Assembly (NCBI RefSeq): GCF_019056515.1
Contig: NZ_CP064873.1
Location: 1,984,001 to 2,048,000 of the forward strand
Length of the DNA stretch: 64,000 bases
Origin: Microbacterium paraoxydans
GTDB lineage: Bacteria; Actinomycetota; Actinomycetes; Actinomycetales; Microbacteriaceae
Direction: 5' to 3'
Shown here: positions 20,590 through 28,333 of the stretch, in pieces
How positions within the stretch are numbered: the stretch's first letter is position 1
Layout: every line of letters starts with the position of its first letter
Position numbers and translations under genes: made by a program
Notes under the pieces: generated by a model
What the model was told of the DNA's origin: nothing
Seen by the model: the letters and a program-made list of their open reading frames with translations, nothing else
Databases searched by the model: none

Positions 20590-21657
20590 TCAGGACGAGA
20601 CCGCGGCTCCCGTCTTCGCGAGCGCCCGGACGACACCGGCCGCAGCGGCCCTCCCCGCCCGGTTCGCGCCGATGGTGCTCGCGGAGGGGCCGTACCCGAC
20701 GAGCTGCACCCGGGAGTCGGCCACCGCCGTCGTACCGCGGCCGCCGCGGTCGAGCTGGATCCCACCCGCGGCACTGCGCAGGTGGAGCGGGGCGAGGTGG
20801 CCGATGGCCGGCCGGAACCCCGTCGCCCACAGGATCACGTCCACCCGCTCGAACGATCCGTCGGCCCAGCGCACGCCGTCGGGCTCGATGCGCTGGAAGA
20901 GCGGTCGACGGTCGGCGTACGCGCCCAGGCGCTCCGCTTCCCGTTCCTGGGGGCGCAGCATGAGACCCGTGACGCTGACCACGCTCTCCGGGGGCAGGCC
21001 GGCCGCCACGCGCTTCTCGACGAGCGCGACCGCGGCGGCACCGGCCTCCGGCGTGAAGTCGTCGTCGCGCCAGACGGGCGGACGTCGAGTGACCCACAGG
21101 GTCTCGGTGAGAGGAGCGAGGGCACCGAGGAACTGCACGGCGGACGCACCGCCGCCGACGACCAGCACCCGCTTGCCGAGGAAGTGCTCGGGGCCCGGGT
21201 AGTCGACGGTGTGGAACTGCTCCCCGAGGAACGTCTCCATCCCCGGATAGTGCGGGAGGAAGGGTTGCGTCCAGGTGCCCGTCGCGTTGACGAGGGTGCG
21301 AGTGCGCCACTCCCCCTCGTCGGCCTCGACGACCAGGACCCCCGCGTCATCGTGGACCCGACGGACGTGCACCGGCCGCAGCACCGGCAGATCGTGGGCC
21401 TTCTCGTACGCGGCGAAGTACTCCGGCACCGCGATGTTGGCCCGGCGCCCGTCCCGCGGCGGCGCGGTGTCTCCCGGGAGCTCCGCGACCCCGTGCACGT
21501 CGCGCATCGTGAGGGCGTCCCACCGGTGCTGCCAGGCTCCCCCGGCCCGCGCATCGGCGTCCAGCACGATGTGCTCGATCCCGCGGCGGCGCAGGTGGAA
21601 CGACGCCGACAGCCCGGCCTGGCCGGCGCCGATCACGATGCTGTCGAGAGTGCTCAC
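20590..21657 (-). CDS. flavin-dependent oxidoreductase, FMO/YhhW-like class
   Basis: A 355-residue NAD(P)H/FAD enzyme. The FAD-binding GAGQAGLS loop is at residues 9-16, and a second Rossmann loop, VVGGGASAVQF, lies near the middle for NAD(P)H. LWATGFRP is the conserved ATG motif before the third FAD contact. It belongs to the large group of flavoprotein monooxygenase-like or thioredoxin-reductase-like enzymes, and the substrate cannot be inferred. GTG 21657 opens the family N-terminus (STLDSIVIGAGQAG). It stands apart from its neighbours. Confidence 0.85.
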   Translation of the reverse strand: MSTLDSIVIGAGQAGLSASFHLRRRGIEHIVLDADARAGGAWQHRWDALTMRDVHGVAELPGDTAPPRDGRRANIAVPEYFAAYEKAHDLPVLRPVHVRRVHDDAGVLVVEADEGEWRTRTLVNATGTWTQPFLPHYPGMETFLGEQFHTVDYPGPEHFLGKRVLVVGGGASAVQFLGALAPLTETLWVTRRPPVWRDDDFTPEAGAAAVALVEKRVAAGLPPESVVSVTGLMLRPQEREAERLGAYADRRPLFQRIEPDGVRWADGSFERVDVILWATGFRPAIGHLAPLHLRSAAGGIQLDRGGRGTTAVADSRVQLVGYGPSASTIGANRAGRAAAAGVVRALAKTGAAVSS

Positions 21658-21792
21658 GATGGATCGAACGCCGTCGCTCCTCCGGATGTTCCTCGTGTAC
21701 CGACGCGCCCGGGCGGCCCGTCCCGATTGGTGCGGATGCGGATTCGTGTAGTAGTGTTTTCACGTTGCCCGGAGCACTCCGGAACAGCGTCT

Positions 21793-21865
21793 GGGCCTGT
21801 GGCGCAGCTGGTAGCGCACCTGCATGGCATGCAGGGGGTCAGGGGTTCGAGTCCCCTCAGGTCCA
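21793..21865 (+). tRNA. tRNA-Ala (anticodon GGC)
   Basis: The 73-nt cloverleaf has an acceptor stem GGGCCTG / CAGGTCC (one G-U pair), a D arm GCGC...GCGC, an anticodon stem CCTGC / GCAGG with loop ATGGCAT (anticodon GGC), and a T arm AGGGG-TTCGAGT-CCCCT. The 3' CCA is not encoded. A strong hairpin follows at once. Confidence 0.97.
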
Positions 21866-21896
21866 CGAAAAACCCTCGGTTCGCCGGGGGTTTTCG
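21866..21896 (+). terminator. terminator after tRNA-Ala
   Basis: CGAAAAACCC ... GGGGTTTTCG forms a stem directly after the tRNA discriminator base, with a T run inside the 3' arm. Confidence 0.75.
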
Positions 21897-21918
21897 TGTT
21901 TCCGCGGCGTGCTGCATC

Positions 21919-22000
21919 ACTCGAGATCAGGCGCCCGCGCTCCATCAGGCATTCACTGACCTCCCTGCCTGATGCCGCGCCATCGCCTGACTGAGGAGCA
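21919..22000. repeat. cluster of TCAGGC / GCCTGA half-sites upstream of the zincin gene
   Basis: The stretch has two TCAGGC copies followed by two GCCTGA copies, including an 8-bp inverted repeat ATCAGGCA (21944-21951) / TGCCTGAT (21966-21973). GAGATCAGGCG at 21923-21933 is the exact reverse complement of 23224-23234 beyond the gene. TCAGGCATTC at 21945-21954 recurs as a direct copy at 23185-23194. Confidence 0.5.
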
Positions 22001-22038
22001 TACGAAGACGAAACAGTCATCACGGTAGCGTGTTACAT

Positions 22039-23172
22039 ATGCATGCTTCCGTCGCGCGACGCGGTCGCCGCTTCGCTCCCGTGATCGTCGGTGTTCTCGC
22101 CGTCCTCGCGCTCGGCATCGGCGGGGTGATCGCGTGGCGCTTCCTCGCCCCCACCCCGTCGAACTACGAGGGACTCGACGCCACCGACAAGGAGATGCTC
22201 ACCCAGCTGTCGGAGCAGGACGACGTCACAGCGGCACATGCCCCGGAGATCTGGACGGACGCCTACCGGTATGAGGACCAACCGCTGGTTCTGCTGCGCA
22301 CGGACGGGGAGAAGAGCTCCTTCTGGTCGCACGCGATCCTCGTCAACATGAGCGGTGTCACGGACACCTCCGGCATGACGAAGATCGACGTCCCCGGGGC
22401 CACCCACCTCGATGACGTCCGCATCAGCCGGACGTTCGCCGTCGGGGACGCGCTGCTGTACGCCCCGTCCAACTTCGGTGTGATCGAGGTGGGCGGCGAT
22501 GATGTCCTCGCGTTCAAGTACAACCAGACGATGCTCGACACCGAGACCACGACGTCACAGGGCTTTCAGCGCTTCTCCCTGCACGAGAACTTCCACGTCA
22601 CGAAGCAGGGGCTCGACCCGGAAGCGCCCGGCGCCTGGCCGTGGGAGGCCGGCGGCGCGATACCGGACTACCCGCACACGGAGGCGCAGTACGAGCTGCT
22701 GCGCGTGGAGGCGCGGATCTTCGACCGGGTCGAATCGGAGACCGATCCGCAGGCGCTGGCGACCCTCGCGTCCGACCTCGCCACCGTGCGCATGGCGCGT
22801 TACACGACGTGGCCGACCCTGAAAGCGGAGATCGAGCTGGAGGCCATCGAGGGGACGGCGACCTACGTCGAGCGGGCCTTCGACAGAGCACGAGGTCTCA
22901 CTCCCGTGCAGAGCACCTTCACCGACGGTCTCGACGCGCTGTTCGACGACCCGGAGCAGCAGACCGTCCTGGAACGCGACTACTCCTACTTCACGGGTGC
23001 ACAGCTCGGCCTCCTCCTCGACCGCATCGCTCCCGACTGGAAGACGCAGATCGAGCCGGCTCCCGTCGGGTCCGCGTCGACCCCGTTCGCGACGCTGCAG
23101 CGCGTGACCGGCGTGACCACGGCACCCGACGAGGCACAGCTCCGCACGATCGTCGACCGCTACCTCCCCTGA
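22039..23172 (+). CDS. membrane-anchored or secreted putative zinc metalloprotease (HExxH), family not recognised
   Basis: A 377-residue protein. A basic N-terminus and one hydrophobic helix (about residues 13-34) act as an anchor or uncleaved signal, so the rest lies outside. It has HENFH (residues 182-186) in a Phe/Leu-rich helix, and 85 residues later an EAIEGTATYVE helix whose Glu271 could be the third zinc ligand. That H-E-x-x-H plus downstream E-x-x-x-x-Y geometry is the gluzincin pattern. I do not recognise the family. The mature part also has Trp- and Tyr-rich segments near the front. ATG 22039 is preferred; GTG 22030 is also in frame, and neither has a clear SD. Short repeats flank the gene on both sides. 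Confidence 0.65.
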   Translation: MHASVARRGRRFAPVIVGVLAVLALGIGGVIAWRFLAPTPSNYEGLDATDKEMLTQLSEQDDVTAAHAPEIWTDAYRYEDQPLVLLRTDGEKSSFWSHAILVNMSGVTDTSGMTKIDVPGATHLDDVRISRTFAVGDALLYAPSNFGVIEVGGDDVLAFKYNQTMLDTETTTSQGFQRFSLHENFHVTKQGLDPEAPGAWPWEAGGAIPDYPHTEAQYELLRVEARIFDRVESETDPQALATLASDLATVRMARYTTWPTLKAEIELEAIEGTATYVERAFDRARGLTPVQSTFTDGLDALFDDPEQQTVLERDYSYFTGAQLGLLLDRIAPDWKTQIEPAPVGSASTPFATLQRVTGVTTAPDEAQLRTIVDRYLP

Positions 23173-23181
23173 TCCCGCTCG

Positions 23182-23262
23182 ACCTCAGGCATTCGCGCGA
23201 CAACAGGCTCCGATGTGCCAGGTCGCCTGATCTCGCGAGCGGGCCTGAGGCGGCGTCCCGGA
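23182..23262. repeat. cluster of TCAGGC / GCCTGA half-sites downstream of the zincin gene
   Basis: It contains TCAGGCATTC (direct copy of the upstream one), then CGCCTGATCTC at 23224-23234 (inverted copy of 21923-21933) and a further GGCCTGAGGC. It lies about 10 nt after the zincin stop codon. Confidence 0.5.
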
Positions 23263-23367
23263 CATCGCCCGGAAAAACACGGTGTGGCGTGGCCGCGGCT
23301 CCATCGTCATAGGAAGGACATCGACAGATCATAGGGCCGCCACCGGTCCCCTTTCTACCGTGGAGGC

Positions 23368-24570
23368 ATGAACACGACATCCTCTCCCGCGCAGAAGCGC
23401 CTCGCCTGGCTCTCCGGCCTCGTCCTCGCGGGCGGCCTCGTCTTGAGCGGCTGCGCCGCAGCCACGACCGCCGAATCGACGACCTCTGCCTCGTCATCCG
23501 CCTCGGCTTCCGCCGCCGCGTCGACGGAAGCCGGAACGACGGCGGGGACGATCGCCGACACGTCCGCAGCCGCCGCAGCCTTCCTCGCGACGCTGACCGA
23601 CGAGCAGAAGGAGACCGTTCTCTACGACTTCGACGACGAGACGAAGACGACCTCGTGGTCGAACTTCCCGGTGACCTTCGTGCAGCGGGCCGGTCTGAAC
23701 CTCGTCGACCTGACCGAGGAGCAGCGGACAGCGGCGCTCGCCGTGCTGGAGTCTCTCCTCAGCAACGAGGCCTACGCCACCGTGACCGGGATCATGGGGG
23801 GCGACGAGTACCTCGCCGAGAACAGCAGCAGCACCGAGGATTCCCTCGGGCAGTACTACATCGCCTTCTTCGGCGATCCGACGGCGACCGACAGCGCCTT
23901 CGAGGTGCAGTTCGGCGGGCACCACCTCGGTATCAACGCCACGCTGGACGGCAGCACCGACGCGATCACGTTCGCGCCCACGCACCTCGGCGTCCAGCCC
24001 GCCGTCTACACGAACGAGGACGGCGAGGAGGTGCAGCCGTTCGACGGGATCTACACGGACGCCTTCGCGTTCTTCGACAGCCTCACCGCCGACCAGCAGG
24101 CCACGCTGACCTCCGGCGATGTGAGCATGTGCGCACCGGGCGACACGTGCGATTTCGTCAGCGGAGCCGGGCTGTCCGGGGCCGACCTCTCCGACGAGCA
24201 GCGGGACCTGCTGCTCCAGCTCATCGCGAACTGGGCCGGGATGAGCGACGAGGAGACCACGGCGTCCACGCTGGCCGACATCGAGGAGACGCTGGATGAC
24301 ACCGTCATCGCCTGGTCCGGGGCGACGACGTACGACATGAGCACCGGGAACGGCATCGACTTCTCGATCTCCGGCCCGAAGGTGTACGTCGCGTTCCAGG
24401 CGCAGCAGGGCTCTGCGGGCGCCGACGTCGACGGCGTGACCACGTCGGGCTGGGGGCACGTGCACACCATCTACCGCGATCCGACCAACGACTATGCGAA
24501 CAGCGTCACCCAGCAGGCCGCGTCCGGCATGGGCGGCCCGGGAGGCGGCGGCACGCCCCCTGCTTCCTGA
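23368..24570 (+). CDS. DUF3500 family lipoprotein
   Basis: A 400-residue secreted lipoprotein. The signal has a lipobox LSGC (Cys28 or so) followed by a Ser/Ala/Thr-rich linker. The mature part is a DUF3500 protein: AFLATLTDEQKETVLYDFDDETKTTSWSN (in part), LGQYYIAFFGDPT, EVQFGGHHLGINAT, and near the end GWGHVHTIYRDPTNDYAN. The conserved His pair in GGHHL and the His in GHVHTIYRD suggest a metal site, but none is demonstrated for the family. The tail is Gly/Pro-rich. Function is unknown. It stands alone, 195 nt after the zincin gene. Confidence 0.85.
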   Translation: MNTTSSPAQKRLAWLSGLVLAGGLVLSGCAAATTAESTTSASSSASASAAASTEAGTTAGTIADTSAAAAAFLATLTDEQKETVLYDFDDETKTTSWSNFPVTFVQRAGLNLVDLTEEQRTAALAVLESLLSNEAYATVTGIMGGDEYLAENSSSTEDSLGQYYIAFFGDPTATDSAFEVQFGGHHLGINATLDGSTDAITFAPTHLGVQPAVYTNEDGEEVQPFDGIYTDAFAFFDSLTADQQATLTSGDVSMCAPGDTCDFVSGAGLSGADLSDEQRDLLLQLIANWAGMSDEETTASTLADIEETLDDTVIAWSGATTYDMSTGNGIDFSISGPKVYVAFQAQQGSAGADVDGVTTSGWGHVHTIYRDPTNDYANSVTQQAASGMGGPGGGGTPPAS

Positions 24571-24673
24571 GGTCGGAGCCGGCTCCGTAGCCGCCCCCGC
24601 CACGGCCCGTCAACGGTCTCCCCAGGGTGCGCATGCCGGCGTAGACAGAGGGCATCCGACGAAAGGAGACGAC

Positions 24674-24847
24674 ATGTCCAACACGACTCCCCCGATCCCG
24701 CCTCTCCCGCCGATCGCCGACGGGGACGCCGACGACGTCCCGACGCGCGAGGTGGACGGCGAAGAAGTGCTCGACGAGGATGCGGACGACGCCCAGATCG
24801 ACAGTGCGGAGGCCGACCGCGCCGCCGTCGCCGGCGACGACGACTGA
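24674..24847 (+). CDS. 57-residue acidic, proline-rich protein
   Basis: A small protein with a strong SD (GAAAGGAGACGAC) 4-10 nt before ATG 24674 and its own terminator, which together support real expression. The first part is Pro-rich (TTPPIPPLPPIADGDADD); the rest is a run of Asp and Glu (EEVLDEDADDAQIDSAEADR). It has no membrane segment, no Cys and very few basic residues, so it is probably disordered. I recognise no family, and no role can be given. Confidence 0.65.
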   Translation: MSNTTPPIPPLPPIADGDADDVPTREVDGEEVLDEDADDAQIDSAEADRAAVAGDDD

Positions 24848-24858
24848 TCCGGACACAG

Positions 24859-24895
24859 GAAAGGGCACCGCCTCCTCACGGAGGGGTGCCCTTTC
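24859..24895 (+). terminator. terminator after the small acidic protein gene
   Basis: GAAAGGGCACC...CTCC-TCAC-GGAG...GGTGCCCTTTC forms a long near-perfect stem ending in TTTC. It may also serve the convergent gene that ends at 24911. Confidence 0.8.
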
Positions 24896-24910
24896 TCACG
24901 CGGAGCCGGC

Positions 24911-25195
24911 TCAGGTGGCCAGCAGCGGCGGTCGATGCGGGATCGCGATGGGACGCGTCGCCCGGCTCGCCCCCTGCATCCGCTCGACCTCCTCCAGCAC
25001 CTCGAACGCCGTGCCGTATCGGATCGCGAGCGGAAGATCGCGCAGCCACGTCACCTCGACTTCGGTGTCGGCGAGCTCGTACACGCAGGCGACGACATGG
25101 CGCGGGTCGTTCGGGGGATAGCGCAGATCGTTGATCACCCACTCCGACGGCGTGATGCGGTGAAGCACGAAACGGGGATCAGGAACTTCTGACAT
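24911..25195 (-). CDS. conserved 94-residue protein of unknown function
   Basis: A 94-residue protein with a mixed alpha/beta look: VLHRITPSEWVINDLRYPP at the front, a strand-like HVVACVYELADTEVEVTWL, and LAIRYGTAFEVLEEVERM as a final helix. The pattern resembles small actinobacterial proteins that are uncharacterised. It has no signal or TM segment. ATG 25195 is the only plausible start. It lies between the small acidic gene (opposite strand) and the SDR gene, separated by 112 nt from the latter. Confidence 0.6.
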   Translation of the reverse strand: MSEVPDPRFVLHRITPSEWVINDLRYPPNDPRHVVACVYELADTEVEVTWLRDLPLAIRYGTAFEVLEEVERMQGASRATRPIAIPHRPPLLAT

Positions 25196-25306
25196 CAGTC
25201 GGCCCTCCAGGACTCTCTGATGACGAGCCTCGGATACCCCGCCAGGGAAGGGAAGGGCCTTGACACCCTCACGAGGAGGTGCAGGAGAATGGTGTGATCG
25301 GCTCGT

Positions 25307-25996
25307 TCAGCCTTGGGGACGCACCGTGAGATCCGTGAGGTGGGCGTCCCGCGGCAGGTCGAGCGCGGTGAGGATCGTCGTCGCCACCGCCTCCGGCGTG
25401 ATGAACCGCGTCGCGTCGTACTCCTGGCCTTCCTGCCGGTGCACCCGCTCCTGCATGGGCGTCGCCGTCCGCCCCGGATACACCGAGGTCACGCGGATAC
25501 CGTGCTCGGCCTCCTCCTGCCGCAGCGCGTCAGCGAGAGCCCGCAGGCCGTGCTTCGAGGCCGCGTAGGCCGACCACCCCGGGCTCGCCCGGAGCCCGGC
25601 GCCGGAATTCACGAACACGACGTGCCCCCGCGAGACCCGGAGCACGGGCAGCAGGAGACGGGTGAGCTCCGCCGGGGCGACGAGATTGACGGCGAGCTGC
25701 TGGTCCCAGAGCGCCGGGGTGAGCTCCCCCACCGTCCCGAGATCGACGACGCCGGCCGCGTGCACCAGGGAGTCGATGCGATCCGGCAGACTCTGCTTCG
25801 AGAGCGCCCACGAGAGGCGTCCCGGCTGGGCGAGGTCGCCGACCAGGGTCGAGACCCCCGGCAGCTCCTCGGCGATCTGTCGCGCGCGTCCCGCGTCGCG
25901 CGCGAGCACCACGACGTCGTCGCCGCGCTCCACGAGCCGTCGGGCGAGGACCGCGCCGATGCCCGACCCCGCACCGGTCAGCAGGTGCGTGGCCAT
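25307..25996 (-). CDS. SDR family oxidoreductase
   Basis: A 229-residue classical short-chain dehydrogenase/reductase. It has TGAGSGIG (residues 7-14) for NAD(P) binding, HAAGVVDLG (like NNAG), a VNSGAGLR strand 5, and YAASKHG with the catalytic Tyr-x-x-x-Lys. A Ser lies in the expected place in FVNSGAG. VYPGRTATPMQ is the usual PG motif after strand 6. The substrate is unknown. It starts 1 nt after the rsfS stop and is the last gene of the obg-to-SDR run, so it is probably cotranscribed. Confidence 0.9.
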   Translation of the reverse strand: MATHLLTGAGSGIGAVLARRLVERGDDVVVLARDAGRARQIAEELPGVSTLVGDLAQPGRLSWALSKQSLPDRIDSLVHAAGVVDLGTVGELTPALWDQQLAVNLVAPAELTRLLLPVLRVSRGHVVFVNSGAGLRASPGWSAYAASKHGLRALADALRQEEAEHGIRVTSVYPGRTATPMQERVHRQEGQEYDATRFITPEAVATTILTALDLPRDAHLTDLTVRPQG

Positions 25997-25997
25997 G

Positions 25998-26378
25998 TCA
26001 GGCGTTGTCAGCCGACGCTTCGGCGACTTCGAGCGGGATGACCGGGCAATCCTTCCACAGACGCTCCAGGCCGTAGTAGACCCGCTCCTCCTGGTGGAAG
26101 ACGTGGACGATGAGGTCGCCGAAGTCCAGCAGCACCCAGCGCGCCTCGGCACGCCCCTCCCGGCGCACGCGCTTGTGTCCGGACTCGACGAGACGGTCCT
26201 CGATCTCGTCGGCGATCGCGGCGACGTTCCGCTCGCTGTTGCCGGTCACGAGGAGGAAGATGTCGACGAGCGGAAGCGGCTCGGAGACGTTCAGTGCGAC
26301 GAGGTCCTCACCGCCCTTGGCCACGGCGGCGTCGGCGGCGATGCGCAGCATCTCTTCGGCGGTTTCGGGTGATTGCAT
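25998..26378 (-). CDS. rsfS: ribosome silencing factor RsfS
   Basis: A 126-residue protein of the RsfS/Iojap family, which binds L14 of the 50S subunit and blocks subunit joining in stationary phase or starvation. DIFLLVTGNSERNVAAIADEIEDRL is family-typical (shown here in part), as is WVLLDFGDLIVHVFHQEERVYYGLERLW. The start codon overlaps the stop of the gene before it (TGATG). The position downstream of nadD is conserved across bacteria. Confidence 0.95.
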   Translation of the reverse strand: MQSPETAEEMLRIAADAAVAKGGEDLVALNVSEPLPLVDIFLLVTGNSERNVAAIADEIEDRLVESGHKRVRREGRAEARWVLLDFGDLIVHVFHQEERVYYGLERLWKDCPVIPLEVAEASADNA

Positions 26379-27439
26379 CAGAAGACGTTTCCTGTGAAGG
26401 CGATGACCAGGGCCGTGCCCAGGCCCAGCGCGAGGGCGCCCGCGACGATGGCGGCGATCAGCATCAGCCGGTTGCCCTTCTCGGGTGCCGGCGGACGGAT
26501 CACCTCGCCGGCGGGCTTGATGGTGCTGACCGCGGAGCTCGCCGCGATCGGAGTCGGGGACGACGCGGGCGGGAGTTCCCCGTCGATAAGGACGGCGTCG
26601 ACCTCTTTGCCGTCCGTGGTGCCGTGAGCGTGCCCCTGCGAACCGAGCCCCTTGGGCAGTTCGTAGGACCCCGTGACGAGGATCTCGCCCGTGGAGGCCA
26701 CCGGCCCGGACAGCGAACCCTCGCCGGCCGACGGCGTAAAGATCAGGGCGTTCGGTGCCGAGTGCTGGGTGCCCCCGGAGTCGTTCGAGGTGAGCAGCTC
26801 GTCGAACGAGGGACGGAACGGCGCGGGCTCGGCGGGTGCATCCTCCTGGAGCACCCCCTCCCCGAACGTCGGGCTCACGGTCGGGCGCTCGCCCGCCTCG
26901 ATGTCGTCGTCGACCTCCTCCTCGAGGAGATCCTCGTCCGAGGCCTCGTCCTCCGCGGAGACGCCGAGTACCTCCGACAGATCCTCCGGAGCCGACTCCG
27001 TCTGCGCACCCTCGTCCTCGACGAGGGGCACCGTGCCGACGGTATCGGCGACGTCGGCGGCGCTGACGGGCTCCGCGGCGACCTCGTCATCGACGACGTC
27101 GTCCTCCTCCGTCGGTGCCGCCGGCTGCTGATCCGCCGCGACGTCGTGCCCGGCCTGATCCTCCGCGCCGTGGACCGGGACCGAGGCGGTCTTGATCTTC
27201 TCCTGCTCCCGCGCCTGGCGGCGGGTCAGCGGAGCGGCGCCGGGCTCGACGGGGCCTTCGGCGACCGGCGCCGGGGGGACGACGACGGGCTCGGCGGCGC
27301 GGGGCAGCGGCTGGGCGGGAGGAGCGGACTCCGCGGCGGCCTTGGCCTCTTCCTCGCTGATGATCGGGGTGGATCCCGTCAACCGGATCTCCCGCAGCTG
27401 CTTCCGCGTCAGCGGACCTCGCTGATCCGATGTGCTCAT
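26378..27439 (-). CDS. acidic single-pass membrane protein with LTRRQ-type motifs
   Basis: A 353-residue protein, mostly a long disordered stretch rich in Glu, Ala, Pro and Asp, with one C-terminal TM helix ([23 protein letters not shown], about residues 323-345). It is therefore tail-anchored with the acidic body in the cytoplasm. Two short basic motifs occur near the start: [10 protein letters not shown] (residues 9-18) and [11 protein letters not shown] (about 74-84). Function is unknown. It overlaps nadD by 4 bp and rsfS by 1 bp, so all three are translationally linked in the same operon. Confidence 0.7.
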   Translation of the reverse strand: MSTSDQRGPLTRKQLREIRLTGSTPIISEEEAKAAAESAPPAQPLPRAAEPVVVPPAPVAEGPVEPGAAPLTRRQAREQEKIKTASVPVHGAEDQAGHDVAADQQPAAPTEEDDVVDDEVAAEPVSAADVADTVGTVPLVEDEGAQTESAPEDLSEVLGVSAEDEASDEDLLEEEVDDDIEAGERPTVSPTFGEGVLQEDAPAEPAPFRPSFDELLTSNDSGGTQHSAPNALIFTPSAGEGSLSGPVASTGEILVTGSYELPKGLGSQGHAHGTTDGKEVDAVLIDGELPPASSPTPIAASSAVSTIKPAGEVIRPPAPEKGNRLMLIAAIVAGALALGLGTALVIAFTGNVF

Positions 27440-28038
27440 GCCTTGCTCCGATACAGATGATGCTTCGCGATGTACTGGACGACCCCGTCGGGGACGAGGT
27501 ACCAGACCGGTTGATCGTCACGGACACGCTCACGACAGTCCGTCGACGAGATCGACAGCGCCGGCACCTCGAGCTGGCTGACGTCGTCGCTCGGGAGGCC
27601 GTCGATGCTCAGAACGTGTCCTGGGCGGGAGACCGCGACGAAGTGGGCCAACTCCCACAGTTCATCATGGTCTCTCCAACTGAGAATTTGCGCCACGGCA
27701 TCGGCGCCACTGATGAAGAACAGCTCGGCGTCCGGACGCTGGGCCTTGAGATCGCGGAGGGTGTCGATCGTGTACGTCGGTCCCGCGCGGTCGATGTCGA
27801 CTCTGCTCACTGTGAACTGCGGATTGGACGCCGTGGCGATCACGGTCATCAGGTAGCGGTGCTCGCTGGGCGTCACGTCCGCCTTCTGCCACGGGCGACC
27901 CGTCGGGACGAACACCACCTCGTCGAGATCGAACGAGTGCGCGACCTCGCTGGCGGCGACCAGGTGGCCGTGATGGATCGGATCGAAGGTGCCGCCCATC
28001 ACGCCGATGCGCGGTGCGCGCGTGGTCGCGGTGCTCAT
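27436..28038 (-). CDS. nadD: nicotinate-nucleotide adenylyltransferase
   Basis: A 200-residue NadD, which makes deamido-NAD from nicotinate mononucleotide and ATP. The nucleotidyltransferase motif [12 protein letters not shown] (residues 15-26) holds the HxGH site, and the second family motif [13 protein letters not shown] (the ISST.IR region) lies near the end. [11 protein letters not shown] contacts substrate in known structures. The operon position between proBA and rsfS is the standard actinobacterial arrangement. It overlaps the following gene by 4 bp. Confidence 0.95.
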   Translation of the reverse strand: MSTATTRAPRIGVMGGTFDPIHHGHLVAASEVAHSFDLDEVVFVPTGRPWQKADVTPSEHRYLMTVIATASNPQFTVSRVDIDRAGPTYTIDTLRDLKAQRPDAELFFISGADAVAQILSWRDHDELWELAHFVAVSRPGHVLSIDGLPSDDVSQLEVPALSISSTDCRERVRDDQPVWYLVPDGVVQYIAKHHLYRSKA

Positions 28039-28044
28039 GAGGGC

Positions 28045-28266
28045 CTAGTGGCCGTGTCCCGCCTCGTGGTCCTTGCCGTGCTTGGCCGCCCAGGCCTCGG
28101 CCTTCGCCGAGTGACGGTTCGCGACGTTCTTGTACGACAGCGTCACGATCCCGAGCGCGGCGAACACGATCGCGGCGATGACTCCGAAGATCAGGGTGTC
28201 GAGGGCCACGTTGCCGTGGTGCTCGGTCTCTGCGGCGGCCATCGCGATCTGTGCGACGAGGTTCAT
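28045..28266 (-). CDS. 73-residue single-pass membrane protein
   Basis: A short protein with one hydrophobic helix (about residues 21-44, NVALDTLIFGVIAAIVFAALGIV) between a short N-terminal part and a basic, His-rich tail (KHGKDHEAGHGH). It lies 6 nt upstream of nadD and downstream of proA in the same orientation, so it belongs to the operon. No function is known to me. The C-terminal His cluster could bind metal, but this is speculation. Confidence 0.7.
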   Translation of the reverse strand: MNLVAQIAMAAAETEHHGNVALDTLIFGVIAAIVFAALGIVTLSYKNVANRHSAKAEAWAAKHGKDHEAGHGH

Positions 28267-28333
28267 CCTGACTCCGTTCGTGGCGTGCTGTCTCGGGGGT
28301 CCTGTGGGGATACAGCGTCCCCCAGTCTAGCCC

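Noticed and set aside
21793..21865. tRNA-Ala as an attachment site of an integrated element
   Set aside because: No integrase gene and no second copy of the tRNA 3' end were seen in the window; only short TCAGGC repeats follow.
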